Source of the DNA: JAJPXC01 sp964628905 | Lineage (GTDB): Bacteria > Bacteroidota > Bacteroidia > Bacteroidales > Muribaculaceae | Assembly (NCBI GenBank): GCA_964628905.1 | Contig: CAZVNS010000007.1 | Coordinates: 10,176 to 74,175 of the forward strand | Length of the DNA: 64,000 bases | Direction: 5' to 3' | Part shown: positions 53,104 to 61,231 of the stretch, one piece after another | How positions within the stretch are numbered: the first letter of the stretch is position 1 | How the letters are laid out: each line of letters starts with the position of its first letter | The notes under the pieces: model-generated | The model's input: the letters and a program-made list of their open reading frames with translations, nothing else | The model's database searches: none | What the model was told of the DNA's origin: nothing | Translations under genes and position numbers: made by a program

Positions 53104-53739
53104 ATGAACCAGACTAATCCCAACGCCCCTCAGACCGAGCCCAAAGCCTCCTCTGAGGCTCAGGCAAAGATGGAAGACGGTGAGGCGCAAGTGATAGACA
53201 TCGCCCCCCAGGACCTCGAAGCTGACCCATCGGCCGACACAGCGGCTGAGTTGGTTAACGAAGAACTCTCAAAGATCGACGCCCTGCAGAAGCAGTACGA
53301 GCAGTCGCAGGCCGCCCTCGAGAAGGAGAAGAAGGAATATATGTTCCTGATGGCGGAGTTCGACAACTTCCGCAAGCGCACCCTCAAGGAGAAGTCAGAG
53401 ATACTCCGCAACGGTGCCGAGTCGGCAATGAAGGGGTTGCTCCCAATCATCGATGATTTCGAGCGCGGCATCGCCGCCATCATGGAGTCGTCGGACGCTG
53501 AAGCTATCAAGGAAGGCATGACGCTGATTTACAACAAATTCGTGAAATACCTTGAGCAGAACGGCGTGAAGGCCATGGACACCAACGGCAAGGACTTCGA
53601 CCCCGAGCTGCATGAGGCCATAGCCATGACGCCCGCTCCCACCCCCGAGCAAAAGGGTAAGATAGTCGACACCGTGAGCAAGGGTTACACAATGAACGAC
53701 AAGGTGCTCCGCCACGCCAAAGTAGCCGTGGCACAGTAA
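53104..53739 (+). CDS. grpE: GrpE nucleotide exchange factor
   Basis: A 211-residue cochaperone of DnaK. An acidic low-complexity N-terminus (about 1-55) precedes a long coiled coil (IDALQKQYEQSQAALEKEKKE). The GrpE signature follows: LMAEFDNFRKRTLKEKSE, then LLPIIDDFERGI and the C-terminal beta-wing with KVLRHAKVAVAQ. dnaJ begins 10 bp later. No CIRCE or other heat-shock operator is apparent in the leader. Confidence 0.95.
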   Translation: MNQTNPNAPQTEPKASSEAQAKMEDGEAQVIDIAPQDLEADPSADTAAELVNEELSKIDALQKQYEQSQAALEKEKKEYMFLMAEFDNFRKRTLKEKSEILRNGAESAMKGLLPIIDDFERGIAAIMESSDAEAIKEGMTLIYNKFVKYLEQNGVKAMDTNGKDFDPELHEAIAMTPAPTPEQKGKIVDTVSKGYTMNDKVLRHAKVAVAQ

Positions 53740-53749
53740 CATATATAAT

Positions 53750-54931
53750 ATGGACAACAAGCGTGATTACTACGAAGTGCTGGGCGTGCAGAAAAACGCC
53801 ACAGCCGACGAAATAAAGAAAGCCTACCGCAAGCTGGCCATCAAATATCACCCCGACAAAAATCCGGGGGATAAGGCCGCTGAGGAGAAATTCAAGGAGG
53901 CAGCCGAGGCCTACGACGTGCTTAGCAACGACGAGAAGCGAGCCAAGTACGACCAGTTTGGCCACTCGATGGGGCCGCAAGGCTTCCCCGGTGGCGGCGG
54001 TGCAGGAGGCTTCTACTCATCGGGAGGCTTCTCGATGGAGGACATCTTCTCGCAGTTCGGCGATATCTTCGGCGGACACTACAACACCGGCTGGGGAGGA
54101 GCCACCGACGGTGGCCGACGCTCAGCCCGCCGCCAGCCCCAGCGCCGCGGCAGCGACCTGCGCATCAAGGTCAAACTCACCCTTGAGGAGATCGCCAAGG
54201 GTGTCGACAAGACCCTCAAGATACCCGTGCAGGGGAAATGTACCCACTGTAACGGCACCGGAGCCAAGGACGGCACGGCATTCACCACCTGCCACACCTG
54301 CGGCGGCTCAGGCTCAGTGCTCCACACCCAGCACACCATCTTAGGCGCGATGCAGTCGGCGGCCACATGCCCCGAGTGCGAAGGCGCCGGCAAGACCATC
54401 ACCGAGCGTTGCCCCTACTGCCACGGCGAAGGCGTGGAGAAGGCCACCGAGACCGTCAGCTTCACCATCCCCGCCGGCGTGCAGGATGGCATGACACTCA
54501 CTGTCAAGGGCCAAGGCAACGCCCCGCGCCACGGCGGCGTCAACGGCGACCTGCTCGTGGTTATTGAGGAGGTAAAGCACCCCGAACTCATCCGCGACGG
54601 CAAGGACGTAATCTACAACCTGATGCTCGACATACCGACGGCAGCCCTCGGCGGCTCGGTCGAGGTGCCCACCATCACCGGCAAGGCACGGCTGCAGATC
54701 GCCGCCGGCACCCAGCCCGGCAAAGTGCTGCGCATGCGCGGCAAAGGCCTCCCTTCAACCGACGGCACCGGTACCGGCGACGAGCTCGTCAACGTGATGG
54801 TCTACATCCCCGAGACCCTCAACGACACCGAGCGCAAGGCCTTCGAGCAGCTCCAGTCGCAGCCCAACATCCAGCCCACCCCCGCCGTCAAGGACCGCAT
54901 CTTCTCGAAGCTCCGCCACATCTTCGAATAA
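53750..54931 (+). CDS. dnaJ: Chaperone DnaJ
   Basis: A 393-residue type I J-protein. The J domain has KYHPDKNPG with HPD at 34-36. A Gly/Phe-rich linker follows, then the zinc region with four CxxCxGxG repeats: CTHCNGTG, CHTCGGSG, CPECEGAG, CPYCHGEG. The C-terminal substrate-binding domains are complete. It works with DnaK and GrpE; dnaK is not in this window. Confidence 0.97.
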   Translation: MDNKRDYYEVLGVQKNATADEIKKAYRKLAIKYHPDKNPGDKAAEEKFKEAAEAYDVLSNDEKRAKYDQFGHSMGPQGFPGGGGAGGFYSSGGFSMEDIFSQFGDIFGGHYNTGWGGATDGGRRSARRQPQRRGSDLRIKVKLTLEEIAKGVDKTLKIPVQGKCTHCNGTGAKDGTAFTTCHTCGGSGSVLHTQHTILGAMQSAATCPECEGAGKTITERCPYCHGEGVEKATETVSFTIPAGVQDGMTLTVKGQGNAPRHGGVNGDLLVVIEEVKHPELIRDGKDVIYNLMLDIPTAALGGSVEVPTITGKARLQIAAGTQPGKVLRMRGKGLPSTDGTGTGDELVNVMVYIPETLNDTERKAFEQLQSQPNIQPTPAVKDRIFSKLRHIFE

Positions 54932-54944
54932 CCACATACCGCGG

Positions 54945-55014
54945 ACCCACCTTCCGCCGTATCGCAGATTCACCATAACGTATCGCAGACGCACCCCAGG
55001 TGCGTCCGCGATAA
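54945..55014. repeat. Dispersed palindrome with partial tandem halves (GCACC/GGTGC variant)
   Basis: Three TATCGCAGA- or ACCGCGGA-type half-units precede a full hairpin, GCAGACGCACCCCAGGTGCG then TCCGCGATAAC. It sits after dnaJ and may end the grpE-dnaJ transcript. Confidence 0.75.
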
Positions 55015-55137
55015 CACCACCACTGTAGCGACCGCGGCATCAAGCCGATTTGTACATGCACGATGCACAAAAGGGTGAAAAAATTGGCATTTTGAGGTTT
55101 TTTTAGATTATTATTAGGATATTCGGAGTTTTAAGTC

Positions 55138-55145
55138 TATATTTG
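55138..55145 (+). promoter_or_regulatory. Promoter -7 box for the W/G/Y-rich protein gene
   Basis: TATATTTG followed by TC, 58 bp before the ATG. Confidence 0.55.
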
Positions 55146-55203
55146 TCTTAAACTTTTAGACCAATTGGGTGTCTTATAATAAAATGTAAATACTTGCACG
55201 ACT

Positions 55204-56580
55204 ATGAAAATGCTTAATTGGAAATGTGCTTTGCTGAGCATGACTGTTGGAGTGGTGTCAGTGAGCGGCTTCGCCTCCAACTTTGAGGAAGAAGATGATA
55301 TCTACTTCCAGTCAAAGCCCAAAAAGGAGAAGAAGGCCAACAACACGACTACAGTCCAACCGCAGCAGTCGGCCGGCTCAACATCGTCATCCTCCACCAC
55401 ATATTATTACGACGACAACACAACCGCCCCATTCCACTATGAGGTGGTCAACGAATACCCCGGCACCTCCGGGCTCAACATTGATGAGGACGCCTACAAT
55501 CGCCGCTATACCACGGTCGACACCACCGCCGTGGGCGAGGATTACGCCAATGGCGACGACTTCACCTACACGCGCCGCCTGGAGAAGTTCTACAACCCCG
55601 ACATCGTAGTCAATTCTGATGACGATGCCCTGATCGACTACTACTATTCGCAGCAGTCCGACCCCTCGTCGGTGGTCAACATCTACGTCAACACCCCCGC
55701 CTACGACTACTCCCTGCTATGGGACTATCCCTACTATGGCTGGTATCGCCCGGCATGGAGCTACTACTGGGGGCCGTCATGGTCATGGGGATGGGACTAC
55801 TACTGGGGACCGTCGTTCAGCTTCAACTGGAGCTGGGGACCGTCGTACGCCTGGGGATGGGGTCCCTCCTACGGATGGGGATGGGGCGCAACATGGCGTC
55901 CCGGTTGGGGAGGACATCACCGCCCGCCGTACAACGCCTGGCATCGTCCGGTGCCCCCGGCACGACCCGGCGCTACCCGCCCCCACTATGCTAACGGACG
56001 CCCCGGCCAGCCCGGCACAGGCTACCGCCCATCACAGGTGCCCAACCGCCCCGGCTCAACCCGCCCCGGCTCAAGTGTAGGCTCAGGCCGTCCCGGTGGC
56101 AACACCAATCACGGCACCACCGGCCGTCCCGGCAGCTCAATGCGCCCGGGGGCCAACACCGTACGCCCCGGAGCAAGCCCCAACACGGCTCAACCCGCTT
56201 CAAATTCTCGCCCGACATATCAGCGGTCGCGCCCGTCGACAGTGGGCCGCAACTCCGGCACCAATACATACCAGCAGCAGTCGCGCCCGGCGTCGACCCG
56301 GCAAGCAAGTCCGGCTCAGTCACGACCCTCGTCGACCCAACAATCGCGTCCGACATCCACTCAGCAGTCACGACCCTCGTCGACATCACGCCCATCATCG
56401 ACCCAGCAGTCACGCCCATCATCGACCTCACGCCCATCATCGACCCAGCAGTCACGACCCTCGTCGACATCACGCCCCAGCTACAACAGCGGTAGCAGCT
56501 TCGGAGGCAGCCGCAGCGGTGGCTTCGGAGGAGGTGGCGGTGGCAGCCGCGGAGGTGGCGGAGGCGGAGGCCGCCACTGA
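55204..56580 (+). CDS. Exported low-complexity protein, aromatic-rich core and Gly/Arg-rich C-terminus
   Basis: A 458-residue protein with a signal peptide (ALLSMTVGVVSVSGFAS). Segments in order: acidic and Lys-rich linker (25-60), Ser/Thr and Tyr/Asp-rich region to about 165, a W/Y/G-rich core (about 170-240) with recurring GPSY.WGW and YYWGPS motifs, a Pro/Gly/Arg region (245-320), a Ser/Arg/Pro/Gln region with QQSRPSST repeats (about 375-425), and a C-terminal GGSRSGGFGGGG..RGGGG tail resembling an RGG box. No enzyme domain is recognised. It stands alone with its own promoter. Such composition fits an extracellular scaffold or matrix protein, but this is inference. Confidence 0.7.
   Translation: MKMLNWKCALLSMTVGVVSVSGFASNFEEEDDIYFQSKPKKEKKANNTTTVQPQQSAGSTSSSSTTYYYDDNTTAPFHYEVVNEYPGTSGLNIDEDAYNRRYTTVDTTAVGEDYANGDDFTYTRRLEKFYNPDIVVNSDDDALIDYYYSQQSDPSSVVNIYVNTPAYDYSLLWDYPYYGWYRPAWSYYWGPSWSWGWDYYWGPSFSFNWSWGPSYAWGWGPSYGWGWGATWRPGWGGHHRPPYNAWHRPVPPARPGATRPHYANGRPGQPGTGYRPSQVPNRPGSTRPGSSVGSGRPGGNTNHGTTGRPGSSMRPGANTVRPGASPNTAQPASNSRPTYQRSRPSTVGRNSGTNTYQQQSRPASTRQASPAQSRPSSTQQSRPTSTQQSRPSSTSRPSSTQQSRPSSTSRPSSTQQSRPSSTSRPSYNSGSSFGGSRSGGFGGGGGGSRGGGGGGGRH
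56362..56481. repeat. 42-bp in-frame tandem repeat in the low-complexity gene
   Basis: Three units start at 56362, 56404 and 56446, each encoding QQSRPSSTSRPSST (the last one partial). Units differ only at synonymous sites such as CGACCCTCG and CGCCCATCA. Copy number could vary by slippage or recombination. Confidence 0.85.
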
Positions 56581-56683
56581 TCCCATCGATACCCTCTACC
56601 AAAATTCCAAAACACACTCTTGGCATGCTTGAACCAATAGCATGCCATCAGTGTTAATAGTTAACCTATAACTTTCATCGAAG

Positions 56684-56908
56684 TTACGTAATATCCCAGC
56701 CGATCTCAGCCATGAGGTCGGTCTCTTTCTTTGTCATCTCAGCCCTGTTCCATTTACCTGAAGCATAGACGGTACGGACACGGCTGAGCTTCTTTATCAT
56801 CTGCGCCGGTGAATATTTTGATAATTTTTTAAAGGGTGAAACATTGTAGCCATAATTGTAACCAGCGACACTAATTTTCGAGTACAAAGTTCGCATGAAA
56901 ATTAGCAT
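56684..56908 (-). pseudogene. Possible transposase C-terminal remnant
   Basis: A 74-residue open frame: the last 50 residues (KYSPAQMIKKLSRVRTVYAS, then KWNRAEMTKKETDLMAEIGW) look like the short helical tail found at the end of some IS-family transposases. I cannot name the family. No terminal inverted repeats or upstream catalytic part are present. It lies 240 bp from tRNA-Ser in an otherwise gene-free, AT-rich 570-bp region. Confidence 0.3.
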
Positions 56909-56992
56909 GTAACACCATCTATAACACTTCTTTACACCGTCTTTGGCTACAGTAAAATTAAAGTTTCTAAAAGTGTAGCCATAGTGTAGCCA
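56844..56992. repeat. Repeated GTAGCCA motifs with 11-12-bp pitch
   Basis: TTGTAGCCA at 56844 and TTGTAACCA at 56856; GTGTAGCCA at 56973 and 56984; an inverted TGGCTAC at 56944. Two close pairs and one inverted copy beside a tRNA gene fit arm-type integrase sites of an element that is gone. Inference only. Confidence 0.4.
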
Positions 56993-57119
56993 CAGAGGGC
57001 AGTTTTACTGACTAAAACTCTATTCACAGCGTGTTCTGAACAAAATAAGCAAAGGAGCTATTGCTTTCCTCTAATCATTGAATATCAGTGTGTTTTGCAG
57101 ATATTCAAGCAAGAAAAAG

Positions 57120-57145
57120 CCCCGACAGAATTTCTTCTGACGGGG
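57120..57145 (-). terminator. Hairpin terminator after tRNA-Ser
   Basis: CCCCGACAGAA and TTCTGACGGGG form an 11-bp stem with one A-A mismatch and TTTC loop. On the minus strand it is followed by CTTTTTC. Confidence 0.75.
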
Positions 57146-57151
57146 TTTTAG

Positions 57152-57236
57152 CGGAGAGGGAGGGATTCGAACCCCCGGAGGTGTTACCCTCAACGGTTTT
57201 CAAGACCGCCGCAATCGACCACTCTGCCACCTCTCC
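57152..57236 (-). tRNA. tRNA-Ser (UGA)
   Basis: An 85-nt class II tRNA. Minus strand starts GGAGAGGTGGCAGAGTGG. The anticodon loop is CTTGAAA (anticodon UGA), a long variable arm contains GAGGGTAACACCTC, and the T-arm has GTTCGAAT. The acceptor stem GGAGAGG/CCTCTCC is perfect, discriminator G. Confidence 0.94.
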
Positions 57237-57332
57237 AAGTTGGATGTATGTTGCCGGAATTCGCTCGCTCTGGGTGGGTCGATTGGATGACCCAGTAGCG
57301 TCCGGCTCTCATGCCGTTGCGATTTCCGAGTG

Positions 57333-57340
57333 CAAATGTA
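57333..57340 (-). promoter_or_regulatory. Promoter -7 box for tRNA-Ser
   Basis: The minus strand reads TACATTTG followed by CAC. It implies a precursor leader of about 90 nt that contains a GGGTC/GACCC hairpin. The rest of 57237-57497 shows no gene. Confidence 0.5.
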
Positions 57341-57497
57341 GGCATTATTTTTGAACTGGCAATAGGTTTTGCCTATTTTTGCAATTATTTTTTTTGAGCC
57401 AATCTGTTGATGGCATATTCGATGTTTGTAGCAAGTTGAATATTAGCTTTTTGCAGGATTTATAGGTTACAGGTGGGTCGGGGGTGAAATTTTTTTG

Positions 57498-57505
57498 TAT
57501 TTTTG
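57498..57505 (+). promoter_or_regulatory. Promoter -7 box for murI
   Basis: TATTTTTG followed by CAA. It excludes the ATG at 57495 and favours 57543. Confidence 0.6.
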
Positions 57506-57542
57506 CAATGAGTGTTCGGCAGTGGACTCTCACAAAATTCTG

Positions 57543-58394
57543 ATGATTATGGATTTGAAATATAACGGTCCAATAGGGGTGTTCGACTCCGGCTACGGTG
57601 GATTGACGATATTGCGCGAGATACAGCGTGCGATGCCTGAGCACGACTTCGTGTTTTTGGGCGACAATCAGCGTGCGCCGTATGGCACGCGGTCGTACGA
57701 CACGGTGTATCGGTTCACGCTCCAGGGTGTGAGGTTCCTCTTTGAGCAGGGGTGCCCGCTGGTGATCCTTGGGTGCAATACGGCTTCAGCTAAGGCTTTG
57801 CGCTCGATACAGCAGTGTGACCTTGACGGCATTGATCCATCGCGCAGGGTTTTGGGCGTGATACGCCCTACGGTTGAGACTTTGGGCGCGATCACCCGCA
57901 ATGGCCATATTGGCATCTTGGGTACTCCGGGCACGATTCAGAGCCACAGCTATGATCTGGAGGTGGCAAAGCTCTATCCAGACTTCAAAGTCACGGGGCA
58001 TGGGTGCCCGATGTGGGTGCCGCTGGTCGAAAATCGTGAGGCTGACCGTCCCGGGGCCGACTATTTTGTCGAGCAGGAGATTGGCCGGCTTATGGCTGAG
58101 GACCCGCTGATCGACACAGTGGTGCTTGGATGCACTCACTATCCGCTGCTTCTGGACAAGATACGTCGGTATATGCCTGCCGGCGTGGAGATTGTGACGC
58201 AAGGTGAGATTACTGCTCGGTCGCTTGTCGACTATCTGCGACGCCACCCTGAGATGGATGAGCGGTGTACTCGAGGCGGGAGTCACACATATTACACTAC
58301 GGAGGATGCCGATAAGTTTGGCGACATGGCCACGCTGTTTATGGGTCGTCCGATTGAGGCTGTGAAGGCTGTGATAGACCGATGCGATTATTGA
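57543..58394 (+). CDS. murI: Glutamate racemase
   Basis: A 283-residue cytosolic enzyme supplying D-glutamate for peptidoglycan. It has the two catalytic cysteines in VILGCNTASAKAL and VLGCTHYPLLL, plus IGVFDSGYGGLTILREI and LGDNQRAPYG. The start is chosen after the promoter; MIMDLKYNGPIG gives tandem candidate ATGs at 57543 and 57549. Confidence 0.95.
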   Translation: MIMDLKYNGPIGVFDSGYGGLTILREIQRAMPEHDFVFLGDNQRAPYGTRSYDTVYRFTLQGVRFLFEQGCPLVILGCNTASAKALRSIQQCDLDGIDPSRRVLGVIRPTVETLGAITRNGHIGILGTPGTIQSHSYDLEVAKLYPDFKVTGHGCPMWVPLVENREADRPGADYFVEQEIGRLMAEDPLIDTVVLGCTHYPLLLDKIRRYMPAGVEIVTQGEITARSLVDYLRRHPEMDERCTRGGSHTYYTTEDADKFGDMATLFMGRPIEAVKAVIDRCDY

Positions 58395-58402
58395 TTTTTC
58401 GC

Positions 58403-58410
58403 TATCTTCG
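58403..58410 (+). promoter_or_regulatory. Variant promoter -7 box for the rhomboid operon
   Basis: TATCTTCG followed by CG, a variant of TAnnTTTG. The repeat tract at 58423-58470 would lie in the 5' leader. Confidence 0.45.
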
Positions 58411-58422
58411 CGTGATATGTCA

Positions 58423-58470
58423 CTCAAAAAACTTAAAAACTTAAAAACTCAAAAAACTTATCAACCCAAC
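58423..58470. repeat. Degenerate 8-9-bp repeat in the rhomboid leader
   Basis: Units ctcaaaaaa, cttaaaaa, cttaaaaa, ctcaaaaaa, cttatcaac, between murI and the rhomboid ATG. Same type as at 61161-61224. Confidence 0.65.
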
Positions 58471-58484
58471 AACTACCCCATATA

Positions 58485-59210
58485 ATGAGATTAGGAGCTT
58501 ACACAAATATACCACCCGTAACCAAAAATCTGCTGATTGTCAACGTGATAATATGGTTGGCGATGCAGATACCATCAATCGGCAACCCGCTGTTCCGCTA
58601 CGGTGCGCTTCACTACTTCACGGCGCCTGACTTCAATGTGGCCCAGCTGCTGACGTATATGTTTATTCATGCCAACTTTGCGCATCTGTTCTTCAACATG
58701 TTCGCTCTGTGGATGTTTGGCATGGTGATTGAGCGGCGATTGGAGTCGCAGAAGTTCATCATATATTATCTGTCGTGCGGCCTTGGGGCGGCTTTGATAC
58801 AGCTTGGGGTGTTTGCGGTAATGATCTCTCACTATGAGGCTTATCTCACTCCGGAGATGATCAGCTTGGCTCATAATGGCCAATATCTGCCCTCAGAGCC
58901 GGCGATGATGCATGTGGCTGAACTCATCTATACACCTATCGTCGGGGCCTCGGGCGCAATCTATGGTGTGCTGCTGGCGTTCGGCATGCTCTACCCCAAC
59001 CAACGCATCTATCTCTACTTTATCGCTCCGGTCAAGGCCAAGTGGGTGGTAATCGGATACGCCGCCATCGAGTTGCTACAGGCTTTGGGCAACAACGCCG
59101 CTGACAATGTGGCTCATGTGGCTCACTTGGGAGGCATGATCGTGGGAGTGATAATCATACTATGGTGGCGCAACAACGGTACCTTAAACCGGTATGATGA
59201 ATTCTATTAA
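58485..59210 (+). CDS. Rhomboid intramembrane serine protease 1
   Basis: A 241-residue protease with six predicted membrane segments. The catalytic serine is S156 in GASGAIYG and the catalytic histidine H214 in HVAHLGGM; FIHANFAHLFFNM carries the oxyanion-site asparagine region. Complete and probably active. It overlaps the second rhomboid by 17 bp. The substrate is unknown. Confidence 0.93.
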   Translation: MRLGAYTNIPPVTKNLLIVNVIIWLAMQIPSIGNPLFRYGALHYFTAPDFNVAQLLTYMFIHANFAHLFFNMFALWMFGMVIERRLESQKFIIYYLSCGLGAALIQLGVFAVMISHYEAYLTPEMISLAHNGQYLPSEPAMMHVAELIYTPIVGASGAIYGVLLAFGMLYPNQRIYLYFIAPVKAKWVVIGYAAIELLQALGNNAADNVAHVAHLGGMIVGVIIILWWRNNGTLNRYDEFY

Positions 59211-59955
59211 GCGATTCCCGCAACGCCCCGGCATCGTAGGCTGGCTTATCATCGTCAATGTGGCGATGTGGGTGGCCATGCGACTATGCGTGGCCTTTGG
59301 TGCCGACAGCTTGGTGGGGGCGCTTGCCCTGCCTGGCGATGCTGAGCAAGCGATGCTGAGGCCATGGACGTTGTTCACCTACATGTGGCTGCACTACGAT
59401 CTGCTCCACATTACGGGCAACATGGTGATGCTCTATTACTTAGGGCGAATATGCGACACCCTGGGTCAGACATCGCTTGTATTGCCCACATATATTATAG
59501 GCGGGATTTTGGGAGCGTTGGGCTACATTGCCGTAGCGCTCGCCGATCAGGCTCTGGTAGGGTCGGCGCTCGTGGGCGCATCGGCGGCGGTGATCGCAGT
59601 GGGCGTTTTCGACGCATTCACGGCCCCGCGCTTGCGGTTTGGCGTATGGCTGTTAGGGGAGGTCGAGCTGCGATGGATAGTGCTGGTGGTGGTTGCATTG
59701 ATGTGCATCGGAGCCACTGCGGCCTCCATAGGCAACCTTTTGGCACACCTTGCGGGAGCTGTGGCCGGCATTGGGATGCACTACTATCGGAAGAGTAAAG
59801 CTCGGCGTAGCTCCCTCAAACCCAATGCGCAACAGGTCACCATGGAGCAAGTGGACCGTGTGCTCGACAAGGTGAAACGCAGCGGCTACTCATCGCTCAA
59901 CGCCAGCGAGCGGCGTGTGCTCTTTGTAATGTCAAATCGGCTTAATAGAAAATGA
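59194..59955 (+). CDS. Rhomboid intramembrane serine protease 2
   Basis: A 253-residue paralogue. S130 in VGASAAVIAV and H185 in LLAHLAGAVAG form the likely dyad; WLHYDLLHITGNM is the HxxxN-type block. A cytosolic C-terminal segment of about 45 residues (QVTMEQVDRVLDKVKRSGYS, SLNASERRVLF) is the helical extension seen on many Bacteroidota rhomboids. It overlaps both neighbours, so the genes are translationally coupled. Confidence 0.9.
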   Translation: MMNSIKRFPQRPGIVGWLIIVNVAMWVAMRLCVAFGADSLVGALALPGDAEQAMLRPWTLFTYMWLHYDLLHITGNMVMLYYLGRICDTLGQTSLVLPTYIIGGILGALGYIAVALADQALVGSALVGASAAVIAVGVFDAFTAPRLRFGVWLLGEVELRWIVLVVVALMCIGATAASIGNLLAHLAGAVAGIGMHYYRKSKARRSSLKPNAQQVTMEQVDRVLDKVKRSGYSSLNASERRVLFVMSNRLNRK

Positions 59956-61109
59956 GCGACGGCAAGCACATACACAACCCGACAACTACAACGCCCGACG
60001 GCGCATGGCAATCAGTGCGTCGCATCCTGCTTGGTCTTTGGTGGTGCATAGCCGGCTTCACCAGCCTGACTTTGCTGCTCTCAGCCTATGGTGGTTACAT
60101 CAATCCAGAGTTAACTACTATCGGAGCGCTCCTGGCACTGGGATTGCCGCTTCTCATCATTGCCGAAATCATAGTGACCCTGCTGAGCATCTTCATAAAT
60201 CGGTTGACGGCCGACGCCTGCATGCTCGCGATGCTCGTATGCGCCGGGCCAATACTTGAATACGCCCCAATCAACCTCCTAAAGAAAATACCTGACCAAC
60301 AGCAGCTTGAGCAACGAGCGTTTACATTCATGAGCTACAACGTGCTCAACTTCCATCAATACCAAGGCAATGACCCCAACGACACCATCAACCCCACGAT
60401 ATCGTACATACTCCGGCAAGATCCCGACGTGGCATGTTTGGTAGAGTGCATGCACATGGAGCCACACTACTACTCGCATGTCACCCAGGCTCAAGCCGAT
60501 AGTATGTTTGTACGCTACCCTTATCATTTTGTCGACAGCAAGGGCAACTCCCTTTTCTCAAAATACCCAATCAAACAGATAGATTTCAAATCCCCCGAAG
60601 GCTTCCACGGACGACTGGCCGCCTACGAAGCCACAATCCACGGCCAGCTAGTGACGATATTCTCCGTGCATATGACATCGATTGGGCTAAACAGGTCCGA
60701 CCGCGAACTCTACCGCGAGTCAACCCACTTAGACGTCATCGGCAAGACCGGTCCACTGCGCCATCAATTGCTGTCGAAACTCAACGTCGCCTTCCGCCTC
60801 CGAGCCAAGCAGGCCCACATATTACGCTCGCTCATCGACAGCGTGGGAGGCGAGAATGTGATAGTGGCCGGCGACTTCAACGACGTGCAGGATTGCTACG
60901 CCTTGCGCACCATCATGGACGGCGACTTCAAGAGCGTCTACTCAGAGTGCGGCTTCGGTCCCGCCGTAACCTACTATGGTGGCAAATTTTACTTCCGCAT
61001 CGACCACATCCTCTACCGCGGCCACCTCGACCCACTGTGGATCAAGATCGACCCCGTAAAATACTCCGACCATTACCCACTGCTAACCCAATTTTACATA
61101 ACCAATTAA
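59952..61109 (+). CDS. Membrane-anchored endonuclease/exonuclease/phosphatase-family protein
   Basis: A 385-residue protein with three N-terminal membrane segments (about 22-110), then an EEP-fold domain: FMSYNVLNFHQY, PDVACLVECMH, IFSVHMTSIG, VIVAGDFNDVQDCYA, RIDHILYRG and SDHYPLL, which provide the catalytic N, E, D, H residues. Members include phosphodiesterases, nucleases and phosphatases; the substrate cannot be told. It overlaps rhomboid 2 by 4 bp. Confidence 0.88.
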   Translation: MSDGKHIHNPTTTTPDGAWQSVRRILLGLWWCIAGFTSLTLLLSAYGGYINPELTTIGALLALGLPLLIIAEIIVTLLSIFINRLTADACMLAMLVCAGPILEYAPINLLKKIPDQQQLEQRAFTFMSYNVLNFHQYQGNDPNDTINPTISYILRQDPDVACLVECMHMEPHYYSHVTQAQADSMFVRYPYHFVDSKGNSLFSKYPIKQIDFKSPEGFHGRLAAYEATIHGQLVTIFSVHMTSIGLNRSDRELYRESTHLDVIGKTGPLRHQLLSKLNVAFRLRAKQAHILRSLIDSVGGENVIVAGDFNDVQDCYALRTIMDGDFKSVYSECGFGPAVTYYGGKFYFRIDHILYRGHLDPLWIKIDPVKYSDHYPLLTQFYITN

Positions 61110-61160
61110 CCCCCGACCCTTCAAAAATAACACAACCACTGACGCACCCGGGCGCTTCCC

Positions 61161-61224
61161 AACTTAAAAACTCTAAAAACTCTGAAAACTTGAACAACTT
61201 TAACAACTTTAACAACTCAAAAAC
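61161..61224. repeat. Degenerate 9-bp tandem repeat upstream of the M3 peptidase
   Basis: Seven units: aacttaaaa, actctaaaa, actctgaaa, acttgaaca, actttaaca, actttaaca, actcaaaaa. It ends 7 bp before the M3 peptidase start. On the opposite strand the unit is TGTTAAAGT, related to NTTAAGGAC. Confidence 0.8.
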
Positions 61225-61231
61225 ACCCCAT

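Noticed and set aside
55719..56626. Several long frames opposite or shifted within the W/G/Y-rich gene
   Set aside because: They arise from the biased, repetitive composition of the real gene and have no start signals.
60893..61231. Extended N-terminus for the M3 peptidase
   Set aside because: It consists of the EEP gene in another frame plus the repeat tract; the signal peptide begins at 61232.
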